A DNA stretch of 64,000 bases from Chloroflexota bacterium (GCA_028875055.1 JAPPGG010000007.1:1-64000), one strand, 5' to 3'. Shown: positions 44,494 through 52,883, counted from the stretch's first letter. Numbers and translations are program-made. The notes: generated from the letters alone by a model not told the origin.

Positions 44494-44808
44494 TTGAATA
44501 AACTCTTGCTCAAGGCCTGTCGCAGGTGTAGCGGCGACCTGACCCTGGACGGCGACGACTGGATTTGCCTTCAGTGTGGCGCGTATCACTACGTTGGACT
44601 GTATCCACCTGGAGAAACTGCCTCATTGGCCAGCTTCAGCCACATATTGCAGTCGGGATCTGGCCCCGATGCCGGCCCGCGCAGCATCCCGGACATCAAC
44701 AGGAGCGCCGCGACAGGAATCCGGACGGTCAATACCGGTCAGGGAGTTTCTGAAGCTGGCGGCCAGGCGTCCGTCGTCAGACCGTGGATGTCGGCGGTCC
44801 TCCGATGA
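44494..44808 (+). CDS. Zinc-ribbon protein under a palindromic operator
   Basis: A 104-aa ORF starting with TTG (MNKLLLKACRRCSGDLTLDG). The first 40 residues form a zinc ribbon, CRRCSGDL...WICLQCGAYHYVGLY. The rest is Ser/Gly-rich and of low complexity, so the functional protein may depend mainly on the ribbon. GGGGGTTACCA precedes the start. If the palindrome upstream is a LexA site, this would be a damage-inducible DNA-associated protein; that is inference. Confidence 0.6.
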   Translation: MNKLLLKACRRCSGDLTLDGDDWICLQCGAYHYVGLYPPGETASLASFSHILQSGSGPDAGPRSIPDINRSAATGIRTVNTGQGVSEAGGQASVVRPWMSAVLR

Positions 44809-44920
44809 TGGCTCCGGTGGGTCTCCTCTGGTACTGGGCTAGGCCTGTATCCTGCCCAGCCTCCATCGCGAGCCCGGTGGTGGACGTGTACGCAGGGAGC
44901 GTCATCAGTTGGAGAATGCC

Positions 44921-45409
44921 ATGACGGTGCTGGCCCTTGATGCGGGGGTTCGCGAAACAGGCTGGGCCATCTTCCTTCCCGGCGGAACCATTGAAACAGG
45001 CATAATCCGGCTTTCCCGCAGCCGCACCCTGGACTCCGCCAGCAGGGTGAGCCAGCTGGTGGAAAGGCTGGACAGTCTGGCAGCCTCGTGGCGTCCTCAA
45101 GTGGTTGCCTACGGTCAGCCCTCGGGCATACGCTGGCCGGAGCCATCCCTGGAACTGCTGGATTCCTCCCTGGTGAAGTGGGCGTCAAAACGCCAGCTGG
45201 TCCTCCACACCTATCCTGCCCAGGAGGTGCGGACCGCAATCGCGCGTCATTCCCGGGTCCCGCCCGACCAGCTGGCCTACGCGATAATGCGGAGGTTAAG
45301 GTTGATTGGAGTCCGAAAGTCCACTCCCGAATGGGAAGCGCTGGCCATCGGCTACTACCACCTTCAAAGCATTGCTGCCCATGATCCGGACGGCGAGCCC
45401 CGCGGGTAG
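44921..45409 (+). CDS. RuvC-like (RNase H fold) protein
   Basis: About 162 aa from MTVLALDAGVRETGWAIFLP (44921), with GGAGAATGCC before the ATG. The first strand LALDAG carries the catalytic Asp as in RuvC LGIDPG; the middle strand VVAYGQPSG is where RuvC has Glu, but no Glu is present; the C-terminal TPEWEALAIGYYHLQ matches the DAADALAIA helix with Glu for Asp. So the fold is likely, but activity could be altered. It follows the zinc-ribbon gene and may share the palindromic operator, which would suit a DNA-repair or recombination role. It is not the housekeeping ruvC, since ruvAB are absent. Confidence 0.65.
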   Translation: MTVLALDAGVRETGWAIFLPGGTIETGIIRLSRSRTLDSASRVSQLVERLDSLAASWRPQVVAYGQPSGIRWPEPSLELLDSSLVKWASKRQLVLHTYPAQEVRTAIARHSRVPPDQLAYAIMRRLRLIGVRKSTPEWEALAIGYYHLQSIAAHDPDGEPRG

Positions 45410-45629
45410 GGTACGCACATACCAGGAGCCGGGCAGTGAAATGACCCGGCTCAGTGGCTAACTCCCCAACCAACGGCTCAATACAAAATGAGGTCAAATG
45501 AGATCAGATTAAGTCAAAAATGGTTTTTTCCCTGGTACTGCGGGAACGGTCCGGGGATGATGGTCAAATCCGGTACCGCCACTGTGTATAATGGGAACCG
45601 CCGCAATAGAATCGGGGAGGTCAGAGCCC

Positions 45630-45983
45630 ATGCCTATAATCCAGCGTCCCTACGTGCCCCCGGAAGACCAGCCGCCCCAGGAAGAAAGCTACGTCAACCC
45701 GGGCGATACCCAGGTTACAGAGGCTTCCGGAGAACCCATAACTTTTTACTGCGATTCCTTCCACATTTACAGCAGCCTCTACTCGGCAGTGCTCTTCTTC
45801 GGGGAGCAGATGGAGGAGCGGGAACCCATTCTGCGGGCCCGCATCAAGGTAAGCCCCCAGATGCTCAAAGCCTTCGCCCTGCTTGCCAACAAGCACGTCC
45901 GTGACTATGAAGAGGCCGTGGGCCCCATAACCCTGCCCGAACAGGTTTACAACGCCTGGGATATTGAGGTAGAGCAGAAGTAG
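45630..45983 (+). CDS. DUF3467-like protein
   Basis: A 117-aa protein from MPIIQRPYVPPED (45630), with GGGGAGGTC upstream. The core PITFYCDSFHIYSSLYSAVL, then RARIKVSPQMLKAFALLANK and HVRDYEEAVGPI, follows the DUF3467 pattern (F-x-L-x-F ... ARVVMSPQ-x-AKxL ... YEExxG). Members are soluble proteins of unknown role. It is the first of three closely spaced plus-strand genes that end at a strong hairpin. Confidence 0.65.
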   Translation: MPIIQRPYVPPEDQPPQEESYVNPGDTQVTEASGEPITFYCDSFHIYSSLYSAVLFFGEQMEEREPILRARIKVSPQMLKAFALLANKHVRDYEEAVGPITLPEQVYNAWDIEVEQK

Positions 45984-46003
45984 GGAGCAACGGAGTTGCT
46001 TAT

Positions 46004-46447
46004 ATGAGCGCTGAGAACTTGCCCGGATTTCCGGCAATAAACAGGCCTCCGGGTGAAAAATTGACATTGCCCGGTTCCACAATCGGAGGGGAAGTGGGGA
46101 CTTTCTACGTAGATTTTACGGTGTGGAACAGGGAAGGAACCCGTTCCCAGACATTGAATGGGCTGGTGGACACCGGCGCCTTATACCCGCAGGTACCGGC
46201 CAACATTCTCGAAGATCTGGGGGTGGAACGGGAGTTCTCGGAAATATTCCGATTGGCCGACGGAACCTGGCGTGAACTCGCCGTCGGCCTGGCAACCATG
46301 GAATTGGAAGGGCAGAGTCGTAGTGTTTACACCATATTCGGCCCCGAAGGTAGCAGCGTATTGCTCGGAGCCCTGGCGTTGGAGACTTTTGCCTTGGCTG
46401 CCGACGCCCGGAACCAGTGTTTGATTCCGGCAGACTTGACGCTATGA
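46004..46447 (+). CDS. Retropepsin-like aspartic protease
   Basis: A 147-aa single-domain clan AA protease: GEVGTFYVDFTVWNREGTRS, then LNGLVDTGALYPQVPANILE with the catalytic DTG, FRLADGTWRELAVGLATMEL and SVLLGALALETFALAADARN for the closing hydrophobic-hydrophobic-Gly motif. Such proteins work as homodimers. AGGGAGCAACGGAG lies upstream. It lies 20 bases after the DUF3467-like gene; the natural substrate is unknown. Confidence 0.8.
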   Translation: MSAENLPGFPAINRPPGEKLTLPGSTIGGEVGTFYVDFTVWNREGTRSQTLNGLVDTGALYPQVPANILEDLGVEREFSEIFRLADGTWRELAVGLATMELEGQSRSVYTIFGPEGSSVLLGALALETFALAADARNQCLIPADLTL

Positions 46448-46493
46448 GATGCTTGGTGTATCTCAGGGACCAAAATTAATCGCTGAGGTTTCC

Positions 46494-47015
46494 ATGTCCT
46501 CAACAAAGATGGAGCCCACACGGGAACCCGAAGACAACCGCAGGCTGACGGAGCATGACTCCATACCGGTCCACATCGAGTCTGAAATGGACGTGGCGAC
46601 GCCCGCCGACTGGGACTGGCGTATTATCGGGGCCAGCCAGCCCAACGCCGCCGTCTTCCACATCAACCACAGCGACGTTACCCAGGTCAAGGTGGATGCC
46701 CTGGGCCCGCAGGACTCGCCCCCGGATGCCCCCTTCGTGGTCAAGAAAGACATTCCGGTACTGATAATCGACACCCTGGACCAGTACTGGGCCGGGGAGT
46801 CGCGCACCAGGCTGCCCCTCCAGGGCTTGCGGGTGCCGGTCGCCGGGGATACGGAAGCCGAGGCCAAGCAAAAGCTGGCGGCCGACCTGGCTGCCCAGTT
46901 GCGCCTGCTGTTGTTGCTCTCCTCCTCCCGCTCGGGAAACATCGCCCCGGAGTTAAAGGCCAATCTAATCTACCTGGACTCAGTACTCGGATTGCGGGAC
47001 AGGACATCCGATTAG
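46494..47015 (+). CDS. Unrecognised 173-aa protein after the retropepsin gene
   Basis: From MSSTKMEPTREPEDNRRLTE (46494), with GAGGTTTCC before the ATG. The middle has ATPADWDWRIIGASQPNAAV and VVKKDIPVLIIDTLDQYWAG; the end is a long Leu-rich helix (LAADLAAQLRLLLLLSSSRS). No signal peptide and no known family. It closes the three-gene group with the DUF3467-like and protease genes. Confidence 0.5.
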   Translation: MSSTKMEPTREPEDNRRLTEHDSIPVHIESEMDVATPADWDWRIIGASQPNAAVFHINHSDVTQVKVDALGPQDSPPDAPFVVKKDIPVLIIDTLDQYWAGESRTRLPLQGLRVPVAGDTEAEAKQKLAADLAAQLRLLLLLSSSRSGNIAPELKANLIYLDSVLGLRDRTSD

Positions 47016-47068
47016 GCCAACGGCCAAGCCGCCTCAAGCCCGACCTGCCCGCTTTCCCACCATCTGAG

Positions 47069-47115
47069 CCAACGAAAACGCCGGAGGGTTTCATGACCCT
47101 CCGGCGCTTCGTATC
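47069..47115. terminator. Bidirectional terminator between convergent genes
   Basis: CGCCGGAGGGT, loop TTCATG, ACCCTCCGGCG is an eleven-pair perfect stem (47079-47106). Read on the minus strand it is followed by TTTTCGTT, serving proS; on the plus strand CTTCGTATCTTT follows, serving the 173-aa gene. Confidence 0.85.
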
Positions 47116-47138
47116 TTTGCGTCCCAGGGTCATGGCCA

Positions 47139-48842
47139 TCAGGCCGACTGCAAGAAACTCCTTACCTCCCCCGCAACATCCTCCAGCGAGACCATAGTCG
47201 CTTCCTCCTCGGTCCGGCCCTTCATTTCCGCGGCGTTATTGCGCAGGTTGCGGGGACTCACCACCAGGCGCAGGGGCAGCCCCATCAGGTCGGCGTCATT
47301 CAGCTTCACTCCCGCCGCCTGGTCTGGCCGGTCGTCGTAAAGTGTCTCAATACCGCTGTCCCACAACTCCCGGTACAGCTTGTCAGCGGCGATGGCTACC
47401 GCTTCGTCGGTCAGGTTCAGGCCCACCAGGTGTACCTGGTAGGGGGCAATGGGCGCGGGGAAAACGATGCCCCGCTCATCGTGGTTCTGCTCAACGGCGG
47501 CGGCCAGCAGCCGCCCAACGCCGATGCCGTAGCAGCCCATGGTAATGGGATGTTGCTGGCCTTCCTGGTCCAGGTACATGGCGCCCAGGGCTTCGCTGTA
47601 GGAGGTGCCCAGCTTGAAGATGTGGCCCACCTCCACTCCCCGGGTGGCCTCCAGCGGTGTACCGCAGCGGGGGCACAGGTGGCCCGGCTGGGCCAGGGCG
47701 ATATCGGTCAGGATGTCCACTTCGAAGTCCCGGGGGTAGTTGGCGTTGCGGTAGTGAGTGTCGGGCTGGTTGGCCCCCACCACGAAGTTGCTGCCCTGGG
47801 TGATGGAGGGGTCGGCCACCCGGCGAACCTGGGTAATGCCGATGGGCGACGCCGAACCGGCCACCAGTCCCGCCTCCTTGACCTCCTCATCGGTTGCCAG
47901 GCGCAAATCGTTGCAGTGGAGGGAATTCTTCAGCTTGACCTCGTTGACTTCCAAATCGCCCCGCACCGTCACGAAGACCACCTCCTCATCTGCGGCGTAG
48001 AAGACCGCCTTAAGGGTCTGGCTGGTGGCAACGCCAAGAAAGTCGGCCAGGGCCGCGATGGTCTTTACTCCGGGAGTATCCACCGTTTCCAGCGGCAGTT
48101 CGGAAGCCGCTTCCTGCTCGGGATACACACCCTCCGCCTTTTCGGCATTGGCGGTATAACCACAACCGCGACAGGTAATGACCGTGTCCTCGCCCGTGGG
48201 CGTGGCCAGCAGGAACTCGTGGGAGTCTTTGCCGCCGATGGCTCCGCTGTCGGCCTCGGCCATCAGCACGGGCAGACTGCAGCGGCGGTAGATGCTGCGG
48301 TAAGCCTGGGCCATGGCCTGGTAGCTGTCGTCCAGGCTGTCGTCGTCGGCGTTGAAACTGTAGGCGTCCTTCATATCGAATTCCCGCACCCGCACCAGTC
48401 CGGCACGGGGACGGGGTTCATCGCGGAACTTGGTCTGAATCTGGTAGAGAATCACCGGCAGGTCGCGGTAGCTCTGCACGTTGGCCCGCACGATGCTGGT
48501 AACAACTTCCTCATGGGTGGGGGCCAGCACCATGGGTCGGCCCCGGCGGTCCTCCATGGAGAAGAGAACCTCGCCCATGGAGTCGGCGCGGCCCGTCTGC
48601 TCCCACAGTTCCCGGGGCTGCAGGGCGGGCATCATCAACTCCTGGCCGCCGGCCGCGTCCATCTCCTCCCTAATGATGTTCTCAATCTTGCGCAGGGAGC
48701 GCCAGGCCAGCGGCAGGTAGGCATAAACCCCCGCAGCCACCTGGTAGATGAGGCCGGAGCGCAGCATCAGGCGGTGGCTGGCGGTTTCAGCTTCGGGCGG
48801 GTCTTCCCGCAGGGTCTTGGTTACCAGTTGGGTCAAACGCAT
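47139..48842 (-). CDS. proS: Prolyl-tRNA synthetase, bacterial type
   Basis: Charges tRNA-Pro. The 567-aa length and presence of an internal editing domain (about residues 230-400, with TIAALADFLGVATSQTLKAV) mark the bacterial ProS type that also clears Ala-tRNA-Pro. Class II motifs: TLREDPPEAETASHRLMLRS at the start, GRPMVLAPTHEEVVTSIVRA (motif 2 region with TxE loop), REFDMKDAYSF and GCYGIGVGRLLAAAVEQNHD (motif 3). The start matches the family. It ends at a shared terminator and heads away from a toxin-antitoxin pair 14 bases upstream. Confidence 0.97.
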   Translation of the reverse strand: MRLTQLVTKTLREDPPEAETASHRLMLRSGLIYQVAAGVYAYLPLAWRSLRKIENIIREEMDAAGGQELMMPALQPRELWEQTGRADSMGEVLFSMEDRRGRPMVLAPTHEEVVTSIVRANVQSYRDLPVILYQIQTKFRDEPRPRAGLVRVREFDMKDAYSFNADDDSLDDSYQAMAQAYRSIYRRCSLPVLMAEADSGAIGGKDSHEFLLATPTGEDTVITCRGCGYTANAEKAEGVYPEQEAASELPLETVDTPGVKTIAALADFLGVATSQTLKAVFYAADEEVVFVTVRGDLEVNEVKLKNSLHCNDLRLATDEEVKEAGLVAGSASPIGITQVRRVADPSITQGSNFVVGANQPDTHYRNANYPRDFEVDILTDIALAQPGHLCPRCGTPLEATRGVEVGHIFKLGTSYSEALGAMYLDQEGQQHPITMGCYGIGVGRLLAAAVEQNHDERGIVFPAPIAPYQVHLVGLNLTDEAVAIAADKLYRELWDSGIETLYDDRPDQAAGVKLNDADLMGLPLRLVVSPRNLRNNAAEMKGRTEEEATMVSLEDVAGEVRSFLQSA

Positions 48843-48856
48843 GCTAAGGATTCCCT

Positions 48857-49288
48857 TTACCGGATGGACTCAGATTCCCACGGGTTGATGACGGGAACGC
48901 CGCAGTCGGTAAAATCTGGTACGTTGCGAGTAGCAACGGTGGCGCCGTTCGAATAAGCGATGGCTGCGATCATGCCGTCCTGCATGGGAAGTGAGCGACC
49001 TACCGACCTTCTATGCGCCAACATTCTTGCATACTCTCTAGCTGCCGGAACATCCAAAGTAAGCACACGTCCATCGAAGAAGTCCGTCAGCATATGCTCA
49101 ATCCTGACTAAGAGTTCCCGCTTTCGGAAACCCGCCGGCAGAATAGCAGCTCCGTACCGCAACTCCGCTTCCGTGATAACCGTGACAAAGAGATCGCCTG
49201 GAATCTGTGAATTCCACCAGCTGAATACATCCTGTTGAGGCGCCGACCGCAAGAGTTCAGAAACGACGTTTGTATCAACTACGATCAT
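48857..49288 (-). CDS. PIN-domain toxin, VapC/FitB-like
   Basis: A predicted Mg-dependent RNase of a type II module (143 aa). It has the PIN acid residues: Asp in MIVVDTNVVSELLRS, Glu in TVITEAELRYGAA, Asp in MQDGMIAAIAYSNGA and Asp in VATRNVPDFTDCGVPVINPW. Its start overlaps the antitoxin end by 14 bases, so translation is coupled. This pair lies between proS and ispG on the same strand and could be co-transcribed with both. Confidence 0.9.
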   Translation of the reverse strand: MIVVDTNVVSELLRSAPQQDVFSWWNSQIPGDLFVTVITEAELRYGAAILPAGFRKRELLVRIEHMLTDFFDGRVLTLDVPAAREYARMLAHRRSVGRSLPMQDGMIAAIAYSNGATVATRNVPDFTDCGVPVINPWESESIR

Positions 49289-49553
49289 CTTCCTCGTCTG
49301 CTTCCCAATATCCCAAGGGCCAGACGGGTGGATGATTTCCTTCGGCCAAACTTTCCAAGACTACACCGCCCAGGGGTTTGAACAGTTCATGGATCGCCGT
49401 GCCCATAGCCTCCGGTGGCGCTTTGCGATAGGGTAAAGCATCCGCCAATATCCGGCGCACTTCTTCTTCCATGGAGCAACCGTGTTTAGCGGCCTGTTCT
49501 TTCAGGCGCTGTTTAAGGTCTTCATCCAGGTTCCTTACCGTCAAACTGGCCAC
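49275..49553 (-). CDS. FitA/VapB-type antitoxin (ribbon-helix-helix)
   Basis: The correct start is a GTG at 49553 (MASLTVRNLDEDLKQRLKEQ), preceded by GGAGGTGA; the longer track ORF runs through ispG in another frame. The N-terminal ribbon-helix-helix is followed by AAKHGCSMEEEVRRILADAL, the FitA signature, and a toxin-binding C-terminus. 92 aa is usual. It starts 14 bases after ispG and overlaps the toxin gene. Confidence 0.88.
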   Translation of the reverse strand: MASLTVRNLDEDLKQRLKEQAAKHGCSMEEEVRRILADALPYRKAPPEAMGTAIHELFKPLGGVVLESLAEGNHPPVWPLGYWEADEEDDRS

Positions 49554-49567
49554 ATTGTCACCTCCGG

Positions 49568-50713
49568 CTAACCCCCTGCCTCCACCGGCGCGGGCGTGTT
49601 CTCCACCTCTTCCATCAGCGCGGTGAACATCTCCTCTTCGGGAACCACCCTTACCTTCTGGCCCTTGCGGAAAATGACCGCCCGACCGGCGCCGGCGGCG
49701 ATGCCCACGTCGGCATCCTTGGCCTCGCCGGGGCCGTTGACCTCGCAGCCCATGACTGCCACCTTGATGTTCTTGTCCGTCTTCTTCAGCAGCGCGTCCA
49801 CGTCGTTGGCCAGCTTGCGCACGTCCACGTCGGCCCGCCCGCAACTGGGGCAGGCCACCAGGGTGGTGCCCTTGACGCGCAGGTTCAGGGACTTGAGGAT
49901 CTCGTAACCGACGACCACTTCTTCCTTCGAGTCGTCGCTGAGGGAGACGCGGATGGTGTCGCCTATGCCCTCGTAGAGCAGGTAGCCCAGGCCCACGGCG
50001 GTGCGGATGGAACCGGCCTGCGCCGTCCCCGCCTCCGTAATGCCCAGGTGGAAGGGATATGGGACCATATCGGCCAGTTGCCGGTAGGCTTCCACGGTTG
50101 TTGGCACGTCAAAGGCTTTCAGGGAAATCTTGATCTGGTCGAAGTCCTGCTGCTCCAGCAGGCTGATCTCCCACAGGGCGGTGGCCACCATGTGGTCCAC
50201 AATGCTGTATTCCCCTTCCTGGGCATCTCCGGCCTTGGGCAGCCGGTTCACCAGGTCCATATGGCGGGAGAAGCCCCGGGTGCGGCCTATGCCTCCCACC
50301 GGGGGCAGGCTGCCGAAGTTGGCCCCGATGCGGATGGGTATATCCCGCTCCTTGGCTACCTTGACCACCTCCTTGACCTGGTCTTCGTTGCGGAGGTTGC
50401 CCGGGTTGAGGCGCAGGCAGTCCACGCCGCCCTTGGCGCACTCTATGGCCAGCTGGTAGTGGAAGTGTATGTCGGCGATGAGGGGGATGTTAATCTGCTT
50501 CCGAATTTCCGCCATTGCCTGGGCGGCTTCCATGTCCGGAACCGCTGAGCGGATGATGTCGCAACCCACTTCTTCCAGTTCGTGAATCTGGCGGACGGTG
50601 GCCTTGACGTCCCTGGTATCGGTCTTGGTCATGGACTGGACGGTGATTTCCGCTCCACCGCCGACCTTGACGTCGCCTACGTAAACCGGCTTGGTAACGC
50701 GTCGCTTCTTCAT
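49568..50713 (-). CDS. ispG: 4-hydroxy-3-methylbut-2-enyl diphosphate synthase (IspG/GcpE)
   Basis: The sixth step enzyme of the MEP isoprenoid pathway, an iron-sulfur protein. From MKKRRVTKPVYVGDVKVGG (50713), chosen because GGGGGAGCC lies upstream and family sequence starts there, it has about 381 aa. Landmarks: ITVQSMTKTDTRDVKATVRQ, LIADIHFHYQLAIE, LRLNPGNL, GANFGSLPP, and the [4Fe-4S] Cys residues in CPSCGRADVDVRKLA and MGCEVNGPGEAKDADVGIA. It supplies isoprenoid units that the hopanoid genes at 13.6-19.3 kb would consume. Confidence 0.96.
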   Translation of the reverse strand: MKKRRVTKPVYVGDVKVGGGAEITVQSMTKTDTRDVKATVRQIHELEEVGCDIIRSAVPDMEAAQAMAEIRKQINIPLIADIHFHYQLAIECAKGGVDCLRLNPGNLRNEDQVKEVVKVAKERDIPIRIGANFGSLPPVGGIGRTRGFSRHMDLVNRLPKAGDAQEGEYSIVDHMVATALWEISLLEQQDFDQIKISLKAFDVPTTVEAYRQLADMVPYPFHLGITEAGTAQAGSIRTAVGLGYLLYEGIGDTIRVSLSDDSKEEVVVGYEILKSLNLRVKGTTLVACPSCGRADVDVRKLANDVDALLKKTDKNIKVAVMGCEVNGPGEAKDADVGIAAGAGRAVIFRKGQKVRVVPEEEMFTALMEEVENTPAPVEAGG

Positions 50714-50901
50714 AGGAATGGCTCCCCCTGCTGCCCGGGTAGTTTGTGACCGGACGCAGGTTGGACGGACTTGTCCGTTCATGTTACACGAAACGCTAAA
50801 GCTGTGCCAGAACGCAATGGGAGGGGCAAGGCGCTCCTTTGCTTCATTGGACTTACCTCCTTGCAGGTGTTAAGGTAGGCCCACTAGCCCAGGAGGCGTT
50901 T

Positions 50902-51330
50902 ATGACTGAAGTACAGGAAGGCAATACGGTTAAGGTGCACTACACCGGCACACTGGACGACGGATCGGTGTTTGATTCCTCTGTCGGTGGGGAGCCGCTG
51001 CAGTTTACCATCGGGCAGGGCCAGATGATCCCCGGTTTTGAGCGGGGCGTCGTCGGCATGGAACTGGGAGAGACCCGTACCGTAGTTATCGCCGCCGACC
51101 AGGCCTACGGGGTCCACCGTCCCGACGGAGTTTTCGAGGTCGAGCGGTCGGAGATTCCCACCACCATACCCCTTCAGCAGGGTATGCAGTTGCAGGCTAA
51201 CGGCCCCGGGGGCAGACCAGTCACCATGACGGTGCTGGAGGTATCCGACGAGAAGGTAAAGCTGGACGCCAACCATCCCCTGGCCGGCAAGGACCTGACC
51301 TTCGAGATTGAGGTGGTGGAGATCAGTTAG
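50902..51330 (+). CDS. FKBP-type peptidyl-prolyl isomerase, SlyD-like
   Basis: A 142-aa prolyl isomerase/chaperone. MTEVQEGNTVKVHYTGTLDD begins at 50902, after CAGGAGGCG. FDSSVGGEPLQFTIGQGQMI and PGFERGVVGMELGE are the FKBP core; an inserted flap domain (YGVHRPDGVFEVERSEIP through TVLEVSDEKVKLDANHPLAG) and the end GKDLTFEIEVVEI fit the SlyD type. The His-rich SlyD tail is absent. Probably cytosolic, since no signal peptide precedes it. Confidence 0.95.
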   Translation: MTEVQEGNTVKVHYTGTLDDGSVFDSSVGGEPLQFTIGQGQMIPGFERGVVGMELGETRTVVIAADQAYGVHRPDGVFEVERSEIPTTIPLQQGMQLQANGPGGRPVTMTVLEVSDEKVKLDANHPLAGKDLTFEIEVVEIS

Positions 51331-51364
51331 GCTTTCCACACATCCAGACCAACTATTGGCGCAT

Positions 51365-51478
51365 CAGGAGTCAAACCTATGCCCGAACGTAGCGGCAGGC
51401 TTGAAGGAAAAGTAGCAATCGTAACCGGCGCCGGTTCCAGCGGCCCCGGGGTGGGCAACGGCAAGGCCGCCGCAGTCC
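51365..51478 (+). repeat. Direct repeat, copy 1 (duplicated start of the SDR gene)
   Basis: 114 bases identical except one (C at 51441 versus T) to 51986-52099. It contains the SDR ribosome binding site and the first 33 codons, then switches at 51479 into the middle of a higB gene. Read from its ATG (51379) it stops after four further codons, so this copy makes no useful protein. Confidence 0.9.
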
Positions 51479-51629
51479 CCAGGATATGAACCTTCCAGGA
51501 TTCAGGCTTCACCCGTTGACGGGACGCCTTTCAGGTCACTGGGCCGTTACCGTTTCTGCCAGCGTGCGGGTTACATTCCGTTTCGAGGACGGTCACGTTT
51601 TTGACGTGGACTATACCGATTACCATTAG
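51479..51629 (+). pseudogene. 5-prime-truncated HigB toxin
   Basis: The frame starting in the junction reads PQDMNLPGFRLHPLTGRLSG then HWAVTVSASVRVTFRFEDGH and VFDVDYTDYH, ending at the TAG at 51627. This is the C-terminal half of a HigB-type toxin, in the right place just before a higA gene. The N-terminal half has been replaced by the SDR fragment, so toxin activity should be lost. The usual GNWRITF reads SVRVTF here. Confidence 0.82.
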
Positions 51630-51635
51630 GGAGCA

Positions 51636-51938
51636 ATGGCAATGCCCATGCACGACCCCTGCCACCCCGGCGAGATAGTCAAGTATGAGTGCCTTGAACC
51701 TCTGGGGCTGACCATAACTAGAGCGGCCAGGGGCCTGGGCGTTAGCCGACAAAAACTTTCCGAATTGGTGAATTGCAAGACCGGCGTTTCCGCAGACATG
51801 GCCATCCGGCTATCCATTGCCTTCGGCTCATCGCCAGAGGCTTGGTTGGGAATGCAATCGGCATACGACCTCTGGAAAGTCCGTCACAAAACCGAGTCCA
51901 TGGAAGTTGAGCATTTTGCCGCCGCGAGCAGGTCCTGA
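51636..51938 (+). CDS. higA: HigA-type antitoxin, orphaned
   Basis: A 100-aa XRE antitoxin with the HPGEI-like start CHPGEIVKYECLEPLGLTIT, the helix-turn-helix RAARGLGVSRQKLSELVNCK, TGVSADMAIRLSIAFGSSPE and AWLGMQSAYDLWKVR. AGGGAG lies a few bases before the ATG. It is intact, while its toxin partner upstream is truncated. It may survive as a repressor or as protection against a related toxin such as the higB at 12.7 kb, which is speculation. Confidence 0.85.
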   Translation: MAMPMHDPCHPGEIVKYECLEPLGLTITRAARGLGVSRQKLSELVNCKTGVSADMAIRLSIAFGSSPEAWLGMQSAYDLWKVRHKTESMEVEHFAAASRS

Positions 51939-51985
51939 GGCCTTATCCACCTTAATGGCGGCGTCATCCAATCCCAGTCATTAGC

Positions 51986-52099
51986 CAGGAGTCAAACCTA
52001 TGCCCGAACGTAGCGGCAGGCTTGAAGGAAAAGTAGCAATCGTAACCGGCGCCGGTTCCAGTGGCCCCGGGGTGGGCAACGGCAAGGCCGCCGCAGTCC
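51986..52099 (+). repeat. Direct repeat, copy 2 (in the intact SDR gene)
   Basis: The second member of the 114-base direct repeat; here it continues into the complete SDR gene. The centre-to-centre offset is 621 bases, and the sequence between the copies holds the truncated higB and the orphan higA. Confidence 0.9.
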
Positions 52100-52848
52100 T
52101 TTTCGCCCGGGAAGGGGCCAGGGTACTCCTGGTGGACGCCGTCCAGGAGCGGGCCGAGGAAACATTAGCCATCATTCGTGGAGAGGGTGGCGAGGCCGAC
52201 GTGTTTGAGGCCAACGTCATCAATGCCGATGACTGCCGCCGCATGGTGGACGCCGCCGTGGACCGCTGGGGCAGGCTGGACGTACTGGATAACAACGTGG
52301 GAATCTCTCGCCGGGGTTCTGTCCTTGAGGTCACCGAGGAGGACTGGGACTTTGTCATGGCGGTGAACGTCAAGAGCATAGTCTTGTGCAGCAAATACGC
52401 CATCCCCAAAATGATTGAAAGCGGCGGTGGCTCCATCATCAACATATCCTCAATTGCCGGACTGCGGGCCCACAGCAGCACTCCCTATACAACCTCCAAG
52501 GCGGCGGTGCAGGGACTGACCATGTCCATGGCTGCCGACCACGGCCCCGACGGCATTCGCGTCAACTGCATTGCCCCTGGCTTGGTCTATTCCCCCATGG
52601 TGGCGCCCCGCATGGACGACGACCTGCGGGAGATTCGCCGCAGCGCCGCTCCCCTGCGCACCGAAGGCGATTCCTGGGACATTGGCTACGCGGCCCTCTA
52701 CCTGGCCAGCGACGAGGCCCGCTGGGTCAACGGTGTCGTCCTGCCGGTGGATGCCGGTCTGGTCCAGGTTACCCCCGTCACCTATCAGACGCTGGCCCAG
52801 CAGCAGTACGCCCAGCCGAGTCAGCGATTTTGGTATCATTACAGGTGA
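52000..52848 (+). CDS. Short-chain dehydrogenase/reductase
   Basis: A 282-aa NAD(P)-dependent enzyme. The Gly motif is TGAGSSGPGVGNG, slightly longer than usual; the NNAG motif reads DNNVG; catalytic Ser is in IINISSIAGL and Tyr/Lys in YTTSKAA. The cofactor-binding DAVQERAEE suggests NAD. The C-terminal tail (TYQTLAQQQYAQPSQRFWYH) is unusual. CAGGAGTC lies before the ATG. Its first 33 codons are duplicated upstream. Confidence 0.92.
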   Translation: MPERSGRLEGKVAIVTGAGSSGPGVGNGKAAAVLFAREGARVLLVDAVQERAEETLAIIRGEGGEADVFEANVINADDCRRMVDAAVDRWGRLDVLDNNVGISRRGSVLEVTEEDWDFVMAVNVKSIVLCSKYAIPKMIESGGGSIINISSIAGLRAHSSTPYTTSKAAVQGLTMSMAADHGPDGIRVNCIAPGLVYSPMVAPRMDDDLREIRRSAAPLRTEGDSWDIGYAALYLASDEARWVNGVVLPVDAGLVQVTPVTYQTLAQQQYAQPSQRFWYHYR

Positions 52849-52883
52849 CCACCAAGCCCGACCAGTAAAGAGGTAGTGCCGAA

